Shown here: one piece after another, positions 23,829-36,764 of the stretch
Layout: each line of letters begins with the position of its first letter
How positions within the stretch are numbered: position 1 is the first letter of the stretch
Source: Tomocerus qinae
Taxonomy: Eukaryota; Arthropoda; Collembola; Entomobryomorpha; Tomoceridae
DNA: 64,000 nt
Direction of reading: 5' to 3'
Assembly (NCBI GenBank): GCA_020055645.1
Contig: CM034546.1
Span: 7,130,001-7,194,000 of the forward strand
Position numbers and translations under genes: made by a program
The notes under the pieces: model-generated
Seen by the model: the letters and a program-made list of their open reading frames with translations, nothing else
Told to the model about the DNA's origin: nothing
Databases searched by the model: none

Positions 23829-24409
23829 ATATTGTCTTTTATTATTCCATACATATTTTAAGAATCGTAATTATGATGGAAGGTGACATACCAAGAAAAA
23901 ATGTCTGGCGTCACCACATGTTCCAAGAAAAATAAACTGCAAAACCGACACCCATAATTATTTAATCATATCGTAATAAATAGTTTCCAACAACGAGAAA
24001 TAATCATTGGTTAAAGGAAAATTTATTTAATATCTCTCAAGAACATTTAGCACTGAATAAAATGAGTACAACGATTTTCCAATTCAACTCACTCACGATA
24101 TAACTTGCATGTAATTGCATGTGTTAAATATTGTGGTACAAATAATTGCATTAAATTATTACATAAAAACAATTGTTGTATTTTCAGTTTAACAATGTAT
24201 AATGTAAACCACTATATGATTATTGCTGGAAATTATCAAAAATTGTTACATTGTTGATAGCTACAGAGAAATGTGAGGCTATATTATATTTATATACATA
24301 TTCTAAGCGCACTATTAATAATATCATTTGCCGACCGACACAGCAAATTCTACTAGCTGTTTTACAGATGGATCCGACAGAAACCATTTACCTTTAATTC
24401 AATACTTAA

Positions 24410-25977
24410 CTACAACTGCATTTCACCAGCAATGAGGATTTTAGTTGTGGCCCTGCAGAGCATAAGAATGAATCTTGGGACAGTTAGCTTACTAATTGAG
24501 GAAACATCGCCAATTCTAATTTTAAGTGGCTTCCAGGATAAGCAGAATTTATGAACATACTTTTCTGTAAATTTATGTTTTGGATTGGAATATAATGTCC
24601 AGGATTTCTTGCAGCTTTTGGATGTAGCGTACAAATATGCACCAGCAATACAATAACCTAACCAACCTGTGAGACATACAATTGCTAGTCCGGCAATTGC
24701 GCCATTTTCAAAGACCATTAGTTTAGAAAATGACTTAATTAATAGATAATTGCAGACTAAAATTGTTCGTGTTAGTAGCGACCTCAAAACCAAGAAAAAA
24801 GATCGGTAAGCTTCTTCAAACACTTTCAGAATAATTTCGTGAGATCTCACGGCAATGGCCAAAGTATCAATTGCTCTTGCAGAGTCTTTGGTTATATTTG
24901 ATTTATTTCCATACCTGAAAAACATAAAATTGATTAGCCAAAGCCAACAACCAAAATATCTCGATCATAGGAAATTCATGACTGTTTGTTAAGGTTGCTT
25001 TGACGATACAGTACGCTTTTGCCATAGCCTAAATGCTGCGCCACGTATGCAGAGAGTGTCTAGGCTATGGAGATAAGCTAATTTGTGATTCATATATGTA
25101 ATTCAGATAGTTATTCTGTAGACTACATTTTAAAATATTATTTTTCGCAACCTGGACAAATTCGGAGATTTAGAAAACAAATTTGGGAAAATTTTAATAA
25201 TTCATTTTAGCTGATTATATTTTTTTTAGTATTTACCTCATTTCTCGGTAAATGAAGATTAGGCAAAAGGAAGCCATCCAATGATTCAATACAGTCATAA
25301 AAATAAAACTTGCATACCCAAATGTGATATACAAAATTAGTAATGCATAAGTGGCTTTAAGAATGGGATAGTATTCATAACGATAATGCCTTGAGATTAT
25401 ATTTGGAAGAAAACAGATTGCCTCTTCGTTTTGATAGTAAAAAGGGACAGTAGTAAAAGATGCAATAAATACTAAAATTGAGACGGTTACGAAAAATATA
25501 TCCAGTTTTGATGTTATACTCAGCTTTGGATTCCTGTAATGTTGTTCTATAAATGGAAACAACAAAAATATTAATCTTGGAATAAAATTTTGTACATTAA
25601 AAAAGGTGTGCGACTTTACCTGAGTATTTCATTATAGCCAACCTAGAAAGGTTGCCATAAAGTAGTATGTATTCATGCAGTCGGAAACCCCAAAGCATAG
25701 ACGAAGTATGTAACAAATAAAATACGTTTATTACAAAACTAATTAAATGCCCGGTCATATCACCCTGGGAGTATATGACATACACCATCCTAGAAATACT
25801 AATTATAGCATGGACAATTATGATGGACATTGTAATTTTACATTGCCACATTGTCCACTTTGAGTTTATTTTCCTAGTGATTTTGTTTTGGTGGTCCCAT
25901 GTGTATGGAATAACTCCGAAAATGGGCAGCATTTTCACTAATAGAGATACACATTGCAGAAATTGCTTAGAAATCAT
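24410..25977 (-). CDS. Seven-transmembrane chemoreceptor, GR-like (copy G), intact, 390 aa
   Basis: On the minus strand the exons are 25977-25620, 25546-25237 and 24914-24410. Introns are 73 and 322 bp, GT-AG, with the family phases. The joined frame is open. All seven predicted helices and the C-terminal ATTKILIAGEMQL are present. It faces copy E tail to tail. The paralogue H at 34108-36615 has the same layout but is broken, so G is the only intact member of the duplicated pair. Intron 2 contains a small hairpin (CCATAGCCTA...TAGGCTATGG, about 25021-25069), absent from the other introns and possibly an element footprint. Function is inferred as for copy B. Confidence 0.8.
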
Positions 25978-26204
25978 TTTGTGTGCAATGAAACGAATTC
26001 GAAAAAATGTGTAACAAATATTATTAAAAGGGGCTTAGAATATTTAGTTATCTGTATATATTCAGGGAGCAATGAAAAGGAAATACTTTTGCTACCAACT
26101 AACAATTGCCAAATGAAAACGGCACTTAAATTGATATTGTCGTCATTCCTGTAGCAGTTAACTATTTTTTTAGAAAGGGTGTTTAGATTGTAATAACAGA
26201 CCAA

Positions 26205-26275
26205 CCTTATTTAAATTGAACTTTTAGCTTTTAGGTTTCAAAATTATATAATATTTTGCAAGACCATAATCAGAA
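26205..26275 (-). promoter_or_regulatory. Receptor promoter block, copy G (TATA altered)
   Basis: On the minus strand it reads CTGATTATGGTCTTGC, then AATTTTGAAACCTAAAAGC, then AAAGTTCAATTTAAA. This aligns with the block before the plus-strand copies, but the TATA position reads CCTAAAAG instead of ATATAAAAG. A TATATAATTTTG just upstream could substitute. The block ends about 230-250 bp before the ATG. Confidence 0.5.
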
Positions 26276-28640
26276 ATCGGAATCTATTATTTACGGAGCA
26301 TCGGGTATCAGTATATATCAGTAATCGTGCCTTTCCTGAGCTACTGTTTGAAAGGGTTCTAATGAATTGGTCCCTGAAAAAATTTAAAAGTCCCTAAAAA
26401 AACCGAAACGGTCAATTGCTGACTATATGTCCCTCCGTTTAATTAATTAGTCCCTACTGCAATAATTTTAAAACGTCCCTACTAAAGCTGAAATAGTAAC
26501 AAATTAGCTTTGGTCAATGTTACTTCAAGTATAAGAGTAAAAAAAATATGGATATTATGGTACGATTAAGAATTTGAACACAATTTCTTATTGTTACCTA
26601 ATGGACCATAAGAGGTGTATAACCAGATTGAATTAAACAACATAATTCTTCACGACTTGAATTTTGCCCTGTCTCCATCTAACTGGGCAATTAAGACACT
26701 GACTTCATCTTTTCTTAATGCAAAGTGAAAGCGAGGGGGATCAAAGGAGGCTACCAAGGCATTGCTTCGTCATTGAGTTTATGGTTTTTTGAATACATAC
26801 CTTAATGTTTTACTTACTGTATTAGTATAATACATCTTCTTATGTAGTAATTACTACCAATGGTAATAATTATACTATTATCATTATTATTGTTATCGAC
26901 AAAACCTAATTTTTACTCTTTTAAATAAATAAGCACAATTATTTGTCCATGCATTGTTCTGTCCAGCATTTGTAGGGACGTTTTAAATTATTACCCTTTG
27001 GAGATGTCCCTTGCCTTGTCTGTAATGTAAATGCTCAATTTTCAATTTTCTCAGACTAAATATTAGTTGCAGCCTTGCACCCCTTTTTTACCAAAATTAT
27101 TTAATTTTTAAGTAATACGATTTAAATGTCGGGTAAAACGAAACACAATGACCGTTTGTCTAATTCTGGCACCTACAGAAATAAAACAGGCAGTATTGAG
27201 AAATTCAAATTAGATTAACTTCATTTGTAAAATACACGTTAATTTTTATTGTAGTAATAAATGAATTATTTTTCTTTGCACCAAAAACTGGTGGGAATAT
27301 AATAATGTATCGTATCGCAACCAATACCTTAGAATTAGAAGTAAATGCACCTTGTAGAACCAAAAAAAATTCAACATGGAATTTAGATTGCTCTGTTTGG
27401 TAATGCTCTATTTCTTAACACAATTTAATTTGAGTCTAATGAATACACAATAGTGCAACATATGAAACGACTTAGGCAATATTGATCTACGTTTATGTAT
27501 TATAAATGTATAATTTCGTGTTGGTAAAATGTTTTTAAATTAAATTCCAAGAAATGTTTCAAGAGGAAAAAAATCAGATAAACTGCGAAGATAATAGGTA
27601 CATTTCCAAAAGCGATGACTTAGAGTATACTTATAAATTCTAAAATTTCAATTAAATAATTTAAAAAATTAAATTAAAAATAAAAATTTTTCTCCACCTG
27701 GACTGACGGAATTATGAATTGACCTTTTCATGCTCTAGTTACTGAGTTAAACAAATGAAATAGCCCTCCTTTTGATCTCCATGTATAAAATAAGCTTCTA
27801 ATGGCAAAACATTTTCACTGTTTTATAGTTATCCTTTTCACAGTATATAGTTATTTGTTCAACATGATTTGTTCTTGTGAATTTATTCACCAGCTAGAAT
27901 GCTAACTTTAACCTTATGGTGACATTTTGTGCAATGGTTTTAGCTGAATACTTTTTAATGTTGGCATAATTGTATCCTTGTATTGCCCTAAGAAACAGAA
28001 TGCCAATCTTTTGTTACATAACTAACCACATTATATACATTAATTTGGAAACCACCCTGAAGGCCAATTAATATTTCATCTCCTTGATAAAATATTAATG
28101 AGGGAAACTCAGGTAAGCCATTTTTGCTACGATCTATAGTTCAGGAATAAATAAAGAAACTTAGATTTATAAAGGTATTAAATTTTGAAAGCTAATAGTA
28201 CAGAAATTTTCCAAATCTATGACAACCTGAACATTTTTGCAAAAACGAAACAGGGCCGTATTACAATTTATTATTTCTTTCGTTGTTTCTGCATACCATT
28301 TCAGCTAACCTCTCAGAATGTCTAAGTTTCCTTTATTTATCCCTGAACTAAGCTCCTATGGCCCTGTTAAGTTTTAGGAAATCCAACTTTTATCAACCAC
28401 TTCATGCTTAATTTTGGTAAATTATTTTCTTTAAAAAATTACTAAGGATTATTACTGCTTTCTTTTTAAAAATCAAACCCCGACATTGACAAGAGTAAAA
28501 AGTTCATGATATTCTTTAAGTTTAATTCTACATGTCAAAAACTGAATATAGAAAGTCGACGTAGTGCCACGTCCGGAAGGTTCGTTTGAGTTGGCAGATA
28601 AATACCTCGGAAAACTTTATTCATTTCCTAGGTTATTATA
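26276..28640. other. Non-coding tract upstream of copy G, duplicated beyond copy H
   Basis: This is highly similar to 37921-40247. No frame is conserved between the two copies. It contains an old inverted-repeat element (26461-26992). A tract around 26360-26480 repeats the word GTCCCT five times at irregular spacing. Parts near 26940-27000 recur at 47150 and 57600. Confidence 0.55.
26461..26992. mobile_element. Old inverted-repeat element, proximal copy
   Basis: The left end AATAATTTTAAAACGTCCCT matches the right end TAGGGACGTTTTAAATTATT in reverse complement, about 20 bp with one or two differences. It is present at the same place in both halves of the segmental duplication, so it is older than the duplication. 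No coding frame. Confidence 0.5.
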
Positions 28641-30384
28641 AACACTTTTTAATAATGACGTTAATAATTTTGTTGAAGAAAAATTGAGAAATAAGCACTG
28701 ACATACTATAATAATAATAAGCACTGCATAGAATATCTATGTTTAAATTCTTTCTATATAAGCGATGATTAATTTTTCATGCTAAGATATCGGTTGTATT
28801 ATGATGAACGTTTATCTTTATTTTTTGCTAAACATTACGTGGGTTAAAAAATGATATTGAGGAACAATTTATCAGCAATTGTAGCATAATTTCCAAATTG
28901 CATTGAATTTTAGTTCCTCCAATTTTATGTAAAGAAATAAACTGTATGGAATTTGAAATAGGTGAAAAAAAGTTTGAAAACGTCGTAGCCCGAGTATATA
29001 ATCAGTCATCCACCATAGTCAGTGAGTATTTGGTTGTTTCGACATACATAACAATTTTCTTCGAAGTATACCTGATTTCATAATATTTCTAAATTAATTT
29101 AATAACATTTTACCGATACAAAATTTTACACTGACTAAGTAAACAGGTTACCATTATTTTCTAAAGTAAATTAGTATGGTAAATACTACACTGCACTATA
29201 ATTCCATGTTCAATAGTTCCAGATAAAATCTTTAGAAATACACCATCACCATACAGTTATACCAAAAGTCCATGGTGAAATTCTACAAGCTATATTTATT
29301 TCTTTTGTTCTAACGTTTTGGTTGTAATACCAAATACCTACCTTCATTTTTTAAGTAAAGGTTATATGTAGGTTAGTAAATGAATTTATCTGCAATCGTT
29401 GTATAAATTTGCCCTGGTGCCCACCCCTTCGCTGCGGCTATGGTATAGTTCCGTCAATTTCGTGTAAAGAAATAAAAATCAATTTTATAGTTTGGCAATA
29501 CAAAATAAATAATACCTTTAAGTTTAATAGCCACGTAATCTACTTTGAACGGCTATTTATTTCAATATTATCGATTTCATTCCACTACTACATGCCATAC
29601 TATAAATTGTTATGAAGTACACAGGTAAGTGAAGTTTCCATGCAATTATTTGCATTTTGAGACAAAACTTTCTTTGTTTACCTTAATCAGGAGAGTGGCA
29701 AAAAAGATCCATGGTATGCTGCCTTGCTAATATATTATAATGCATAGAATATACAGATGGAGAGCTTATATAGAAGCCGACTTCCATTAATTCAGTTGGC
29801 CACAGCTCAGCTCAGGGACGGTAAAAACGTTGGGCAGGCAAATAATGCTTTTAATAATGTACTCCAAAGCAGTTTACGCGACGTCCACCACACGCAACGT
29901 GCTTTTTTATTGGATGCCTTCGCAAGTTACCGACGAAGGCACTTTGATTACAGTGGACTTCGGGTAAACTGCTTTGGGGTACTTTATTAAAAAAATTAAA
30001 TTAGCCATGGGGTTAATCCTACAGACAGAATCAATTGTAAAGGAACTCAGAATGAGAAATCTCCTTGGTCCTTGGTTGATGTAAATTATATGCCTTTTGT
30101 TTTATTAAAATGGCGGAATAAGAGAAACTTCGTTTTCTTTTGTTTTACTCAAATGGATACCTAAAATTAAAATCAACGAAATAAATAAATTTTCATGGAC
30201 CACAAAACCCTGGTTAGTAACGGCGTCCATGAAGTGTGCTGAGACTAGTATTAAGTTAAAGGAAAATTGCAAAGTAAGCAAAAACAGACAACTACGAAGT
30301 AAAGTATTGATTACTGATTCAATGTCTTGTCTTCTGAATACTATACAATTTTGTGAGCTTATTCTTAAATCATTTAAAGGGTTG
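28641..30384. other. Intergenic before copy F
   Basis: About 28780-30300 is a diverged relative of 10500-11800 before copy D. A TTAA-type element lies at 29855-29986. The open frames 29409-29615 and 29757-29990 are not gene-like; the second runs through that element. Confidence 0.55.
29855..29986. mobile_element. Small TTAA-type MITE, 132 bp
   Basis: TTAA (29851-29854) is followed by TAATGTACTCCAAAGCAG, and the other end is CTGCTTTGGGGTACTTTA followed by TTAA (29987-29990). The inverted repeats extend about 35 bp with a few mismatches. No coding frame. Confidence 0.75.
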
Positions 30385-30540
30385 TACCTTCCGTTGTAAC
30401 ACTAATCAGTTTTTAAATCTAAAAGACGGTCCTGATTGCAGTCTTGCGATGTTATTCTGAACTCTATAAAAGCCAAATGTTCACTACAGTTTGTCGAATA
30501 CTTTGGATCGAAACAGCCTAAACGTTACCTGCAACATCCA
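30385..30540 (+). promoter_or_regulatory. Conserved receptor promoter, copy F
   Basis: CTGATTGCAGTCTTGCGA is followed by a TATA box (CTATAAAAG, about 30464-30472), CCAAATGTTCACT and TTTGGATCGAAACAGCC. It lies about 276 bp before the ATG at 30748. Confidence 0.7.
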
Positions 30541-30747
30541 ACACCTGGAATAGGGAAGACGACACTATTAGTTTTTGCTCCATATTTTTCCTTCAAACGT
30601 TATTAGTTCCCACAACTAAATTTTACTATTTCTTAAATGACATTTACAATATATTAAATAAAACGCGCTACTGAGTTATTTAAAAAATATATTTGCTACC
30701 ATGTTTTCAAATTAAATTTAATTCGATTTTAATTCTCTGCTCGGAAA

Positions 30748-32447
30748 ATGATTTCTAAGCAATTCCTGCAATGTTTATCCCTATTAGTAAAACTGTTACC
30801 CATTTTCGGAGTTATTCCATATACATGGGACCACCAAAATAAAATCACCAGAAAAATAAATTCAAAATGGATATTATGGCATTTTAACATTACAATTACC
30901 ATCATCATTGTCCATGCTTTAATTAGTATTTCTAGGATGGCGTATGTCCTATACTCACAGGGAGACTCCACTGGACATCCAATTAGTTTTGTAATTACCG
31001 TGTTCTATTTCTCACATACGTCATTTATGCTTTGGGGTTTTCGAGAAGGAAAGTACATACTTCTTTATAGCAATATCTCTCGGTTAGCTATAATCAAATA
31101 CGCAGGTAAAGTGATATTTTTTTCTCTTTATTAAATCAATTAGGTTTTTATTCATTCTATTAGACTAATTAATATTATTTGCATCTACAGACCATCACTG
31201 CAAAAATCCGAAGCTAAATATCACATCTAAACTGGATAAGCTTTTCTTTTTGTAGCGTAGCGTTTACCGTACCTTTCATTGTTGTACCTTTTTACTATCA
31301 AAATCAAGACGAATTATGCTTTCTACCCAATATTATCCCAAAGCAATATCGTTATGAATACTATTCCATTCTTAAGGCCATGTATGCACTATATCTGTCC
31401 TATACTATGTCTGGATTTGGAACTTTAATTTTTGTGGCCGTATTGAATCATTGGATGACTTTCTACTGCTTGATCTTCATTTACCGAGAAATGAGGTAAA
31501 TACTGACAAAGCGTAAAAATGTTAATATCCGCTAACAATATTCACTACTTTCTCTGCACTCTCTTTTTCTTGGCGTTCGCTCTAATTACATGTAACTATA
31601 TTTGTCAGTCATGGATGGGGGTACTATACAAATTCAAATTCCGAATAGTTTCTAGTAAGAGAACCCAGAACCAAATTGATCTTGATTTTTTATTGCCTTT
31701 GACTTACATTATTACCTGAATTAATGCGTTGATTGGATTTTGCAATTCTGTGGTTCCCTCACGAGAGCAAAAATTATTTTTTTCTGAAACATGTTTTCTT
31801 ACGTCTACGTCTGTCAACATTACGAGCTAAAACACATTATTTTCTCCTTTGTCACAACTTTTCTTCCTATATCATATAGCATCTGCAATAATGGGAATGT
31901 TAATATAGTTAGCTTTTATACTAATCGGTCTTAATATTTTCAGGCATGGAAAGCAGTCAAAAATAACAAAAGACTCTGCAAGAGAAATTGATACTTTAGT
32001 CATAACCGTGAGATCTCACGCAATAATTCTGAAAGTTTGGGATGAAGCTTATCGATCATTTTCTGTAGTCTTGAGGTCGATAATAACACGGACATTTTTA
32101 GTATGTAATTATCTGTTAATTAAGTCATTTTCTCAACTGACGGTGGTGGAAAATAGTGGAATTTTATTTATAGCAATTGGATGTCTCACAAGTTGGTTAG
32201 GTTATTGCGTTACGGGTGCATATTGCACGCCGCATCTAAAAGCTGTAAGAAATCCTGGACATTTTACTCCAATCCAAACCATAAGCGTACAGAAATGTAT
32301 GTTCAAAAATTCTGTTTATCCTGGAAGCCGATGAAAATTAGAATTGGCGATGTTTCGTCAATTAATAAGCTAACTGCTCCAAGATTCATTCTTATGCTCT
32401 GCAGAGCCACAACCAAAATGCTCATTGCTGAGGAAATGAAGTTGTAA
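30748..32447 (+). pseudogene. GR-like chemoreceptor copy F, frameshifted
   Basis: Exons are 30748-31105 (intact), 31191-31495 and 31944-32447, with normal splice sites. Exon 2 lacks 5 nt relative to copy E near 31250; the frame meets TAG just there (CTTTTTGTAGCG). Exon 3 lacks one T in GGTGCATATTGCACGC (near 32220), shifting the frame inside the sixth helix. Beyond each lesion the correct frame resumes and is open, so the damage is recent. Both flanking promoter and splice signals remain. Confidence 0.85.
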
Positions 32448-34107
32448 TTAAAGTTGCACGAACTAATTTCAAATTCTTTAGGCACAAGTAAATACAGATG
32501 TACGTAAAAGTTTGTTGTTAGCCTAAAAGAGAAAATAATTCTAATACATAAAACAACAATCTGAGATAAAACAAACACTACCGACCTTTCTATGTATGTC
32601 AATGTCTGGTAGGGAAAGACTAAATTCGCAAGCGCGAAATGTTTTCATAAAATAATGATTTATTATCTGTTTAAGTTGGTTAACAATCCTAAATTGCAAA
32701 ATTGACTAAAATATTAGATTTACCATTTCGTTTACCGTCTGGATTTTTGACAATATGTTATAAGAGTGTAAATATAAACTCCACACTTGTATAGCTATCT
32801 AATTATTTTGTACTAACCGAACTGAGTTGTGTAAAGCTATAGGATATGACTGCAATATAATGCAAGGGTATTACCATACGTTCTAATATGATAAAATTAT
32901 AAGTTGCTGGTGTTATTCAACTACAAATTACTACGTATGTATTTTATATTTATTAAGTCAGTGCTATACTAAGAAATCTTCATCAAATTAAATTGTTATT
33001 TCGTTAAATATATTTTAAGGAATAAAAATTTACAACAAAATTAAATCTTTCAAAGTTAATCATAAGTAGTTGTTTCGGTGCCCACATTATAAAATTAAAT
33101 ACTCCTAGTTACTTTTTCACGATTTTCGAGCATTTTTAATTATTCAGTTACACACGCCTTGTTTCTACCTTGCAATTTTAAAACTTATTGGATTCCTTTG
33201 TGTATTTACAGGATAGGTTATAGTTACAGGTACAACAAAATATTTCAAGTTTTGTCGGCTGTCTATAATTAAGTTAATGTTTTTACATGTTGCAATCATA
33301 CTACAAAATTGTATGTTCGCCGAATCTAAATTATACATTCTGTTTAAAAGTGGAAAGCAAATAAACGGTATTTCTAAGTAACATGGTGAAATACAATGAA
33401 CCTGTACTTATTGTATTCCATTATGTATTTCGTTGCATTAATACCCAATGAACTTTATGAAACCTAATACCTGCACATTATCAAAAGAAGGAAATGGAAA
33501 CACTTTGAGGTTTTTCAGGAAAGACATACTCAGTAATATTGTCTTTTATTATTCCATACATAAGTTACTAATCCTAATTAAGATGGAAGGTGACATGGTA
33601 CCAAGAAAAAATTCTGGCGTCACCACATGTTCCAATTAAAGTAAACTGCAGAACCGAAACGCGTAATTATTTAATCATATCGTAATAAATAGTTTCCAAC
33701 AACGAGAAACAATCATTGGTTAAAGGAAAACTTATTTTATTTGTCTCAAGAACATTTAGCACTGAATAAAATGAGCACAACGATTTTCCAATTCAACTCA
33801 CGATATAACTTGCATGTAATTGCATGGACGAAATATTGTGGTACAAATAATTGCATAAATTATGACAAAAACAATTGTTATATTTTCAGTTTAAATAACA
33901 ATGTGAACCACTATAATATGACTATTGCTGCAAATTTTCAAAAATTGTTACATTGTTGATAGCTACAGAGAAATGTAAGGTTATATTTATATTCATATTC
34001 TAAGTGCACTTTATGACACTATCATTTGCCGACCGACGTATACAGTAAATTCTACTAGTTGTTTTACAGATAGATGATGAACCATTTACCTTTAAATGAA
34101 TACTTAA
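32448..34107. other. Intergenic between convergent copies F and H
   Basis: The shared 3' flank, collinear with 22548-24409 and without the two insertions found there. It gives the empty-site reference for both. No gene is supported. Confidence 0.6.
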
Positions 34108-36615
34108 TTACAACTGCATTTCACCAGCAATGAGCATTTTGGTTGTGGCTCTGCAGATGCAGAGCATAAGAATGAACCTTGGGACAGTTAACTTACTAAT
34201 TGAGGAAACATCGCCAATTCTAATTTTAAGTGGCTTCCAGGATAAGCAGAATTTATGAACATACCTTTCTGTATGTTTACTTTTTGGACTGGAATATAAT
34301 GTCCAGGATTTCTTGCAGCTTTTAGATGCAGCGTGCAAATATGCACCAGCAACACAATAACCTAACCAACCTGTGAGACATACAATTGCTAGTCCTGCAA
34401 TTGCGGCATTTTCAACCACGGTGAGTTTAGAAAATGACTTTAACAGATAATTGCAGACTAAAATTGTCCGTGTCATTAGCGACCTCAAAACCAAAAAAAA
34501 GATCGGTAAGCTTAATCAAACACTTTCACAATTATTTCGTGAGATCTCACGGTAATAGCCAAATCAATTGGTCTTGCAGATTCTTTTGTTATATTGGATT
34601 TCTTTCCATACCTGAAAAACATAAAATTGATTATGGAAAGCCAACAACCAACTACAATATCTTGATCTTAGAAATTTCATGTTTGTTAAGGTTGCTTTGA
34701 CGATACAGTACGCTTGTGTGAAGCCATAAGGCACTGTACAGTTGGCAGTTGAATACCAACTTTACTGGACAAGTTACAGGAAGAGACCACCAGGGACAGT
34801 TGCGCGACGGGGTGAGCTGAAATCACACCGTAGTTCGTTCCCTCACTGAGTGGGGCAACATTATATTATTGTGGACAATATACAGGATCATTATTTAGAT
34901 GGTTCTCCCACCACATCTCGACACAGACTATGTAGGCACAAAATAGACTTGTATACCACTTGATAGAGAATCGAGCCTAATAGCCTCCAGTACAAATATA
35001 ATACAAAACGGTTGAGAGAAAACGGGTACAAAATTTAGAAAATTTAAAATAAAAATTGAAGGTGGTCGATTATCTGATTCGGATAAATTCGGAGATCAAG
35101 AAAACAGGCAGAATTTATGAAAATTTTAATAATACATTTTAGCTGATTATATAATTTTTTAGTATTTACCTCATTTCTCGGTTAATGAAGATTAGGCAGT
35201 AGGAAGCCATCCAATGATCCAATACAGTCATAAAAATAAAACTGACATACCCAAATGTGATATACAATATTATTAATGCATAAATGGCTTTAAGAATGGG
35301 ATAGTATTCATAACGATAATGCTTTGAGATAATATTTGGAAGAAAACAGATTGCGTCTTCGTTTTGATAGTAAAAAGAGACAGTATTAAAGATGCAATAA
35401 ATACTAAAATTGTGACGATTACGACAAACATATCCAGTTTTGATGTTATACTCAGCTTCGGATTTCTGTAGTGTTGTTCTATAAATGGAACCAGGGTTAC
35501 CTGGTATACTTAAATGGCAAGTATTATACTTAAATTGGGCCCTATACTTAAAATGCTTGCAAGTATTTTAAAATACTTAAATTATACTTAAATATACTTA
35601 AATCAGCTAAAATCGAAAACAGTGAAATAACTTATTGTCCTTTAATATTAGAATACACTATTTTATCGTTCAGATACGTTTACTACTTGAAATTTTCTCG
35701 CGCTTCGCGCGAATTTAAGTATTTTTGTCTTTAAATTCAGTTTAATAGTCAAAATTGTTTTCCAATTTCGAAGGAAATTTATTAATAACTTATCAGCGGA
35801 GTATAAATAACAAACCTCTCTTCCTCAGCTATGTAACCAAACCGTTAAAGCTAAATTACTCAAAATTCGTTACGTCTTATTGATCAGTTTTGAAGTTGAA
35901 TTTCAAAAATTTCTCGCGCTTCGCGCGAATTGGTATTTTTTCTTGATGTCCTTCTTCGTGTATGAAGTAATATGCAAGAATATTTATTTCAAGATATGTA
36001 ATTTAATTATTTTTGCTTCTTTTTCAACAAAAACCTGTAAACTTGTCAGCTGCGCTCAAATGATTCCGCCAAATAAGGCTGTATGACATTTATAAGCATT
36101 TACCTAGACGCGCCCGAAGGGCGCGGGTTGGTAAATGGCTATTGTTGGCCAGGATACTTAAATTCTTTGAAGAAAATCTGGTAACCCTGAATGGAACTAT
36201 CAAAAATATTGATCTTGGAATAAAATTTTGTATGTTAAAAATGGTGTTTTACTTTACCTGAGTATTTCATTATAGCCAACCTGGAAAGGTTGCCATAAAG
36301 TAGTATATATTCATGCAGTCGGAAACCCCAAAGCATAGACGAAGTATGTAAAAAATAAAATACGTTTATTACAAAACTAATTAAATGCCCGGTCATATCA
36401 CCCTGTGAGTATAGGACATATACGATCCTAGAAATACTAATTATAGCATGGACAATTATGATGGAAATTGTAATTTTACATTGCCACATTGTCCACTTTG
36501 AGTTTATTTTCCTAGTGATTTTGTTTTGGTGGTCCCATGTGTATGGAATAACTCCGAAAATGGGCAGCATTTTCACTAATAGAGATACACATTGCAGAAA
36601 TTGCTTAGAAATCAT
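34108..36615 (-). pseudogene. GR-like chemoreceptor copy H, multiply broken
   Basis: Minus-strand exons are 36615-36258 (intact, 358 nt), 35478-35170 and 34611-34108. Exon 2 is 309 nt instead of 310: one base is missing where copy G has TTTTACTACTG. Exon 3 has a nonsense codon (GTGTTTGATTAAGCT, where copy G has GAA), a one-base loss in the T-run after GATC, an in-frame loss in NYLL(I)KSF and a 6-nt duplication giving MLCICRATTK. Intron 1 holds a hAT-like element. A 1-kb foldback element separates exon 1 from the promoter block. Confidence 0.9.
35492..36189. mobile_element. hAT-like element in intron 1 of copy H, 698 bp
   Basis: The ends are CAGGGTTACC and GGTAACCCTG. They are flanked by the 8-bp direct repeat AATGGAAC (35484-35491 and 36190-36197). 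Intron 1 of copy G has a single site near 25551. The left side repeats TATACTTAAA many times. The interior has GC-rich palindromes such as CTCGCGCTTCGCGCGAA (twice) and GACGCGCCCGAAGGGCGCG. No transposase frame is visible. Confidence 0.85.
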
Positions 36616-36764
36616 TCTGTGTGCAATGAAACGATGTCCAAAAAATGTGTAACAAATATTTTTAAAAGGGGCTTAGAATATGTAGTTATCTGTATATATT
36701 CAAGGAGCAATGAAAAGAAAATACTTTTGCTACCAACTAACAATTGCCAAATGAAAACGGCACT

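Larger units (their letters stand above)
22548..24409. other. Intergenic between convergent copies E and G
   Basis: This is the shared 3' flank, collinear with 32448-34107 between copies F and H. It differs by an inserted exon-3 fragment (22701-22863) and a foldback element (23561-23828). No independent gene is visible. The minus-strand frame 23246-23587 is not conserved in the paralogous copy. Confidence 0.6.
15345..28640. repeat. Segmental duplication, proximal copy (E+G convergent pair)
   Basis: This segment is collinear with 30385-40247 from the receptor promoter and leader through E, the shared 3' flank, G and the non-coding tract beyond G. The match stops abruptly near CTTTATTCATTTC (about 28620-28640). 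Size differences are explained by insertions: 15823-20511, 21403-21979 and 23561-23828 are found only here. The promoter region is more diverged than the rest. Confidence 0.8.

Noticed and set aside
25775-26014. Plus-strand open frame opposite exon 1 of copy G (likewise 3731-3952 minus, 30729-30971 minus, 36458-36652 plus)
   Set aside because: It is the antisense reading of a conserved receptor exon and recurs only because the exon is conserved.
29757-29990. 77-codon frame before copy F
   Set aside because: Half of it runs through a TTAA-type MITE and it has no counterpart in the related DNA before copy D.
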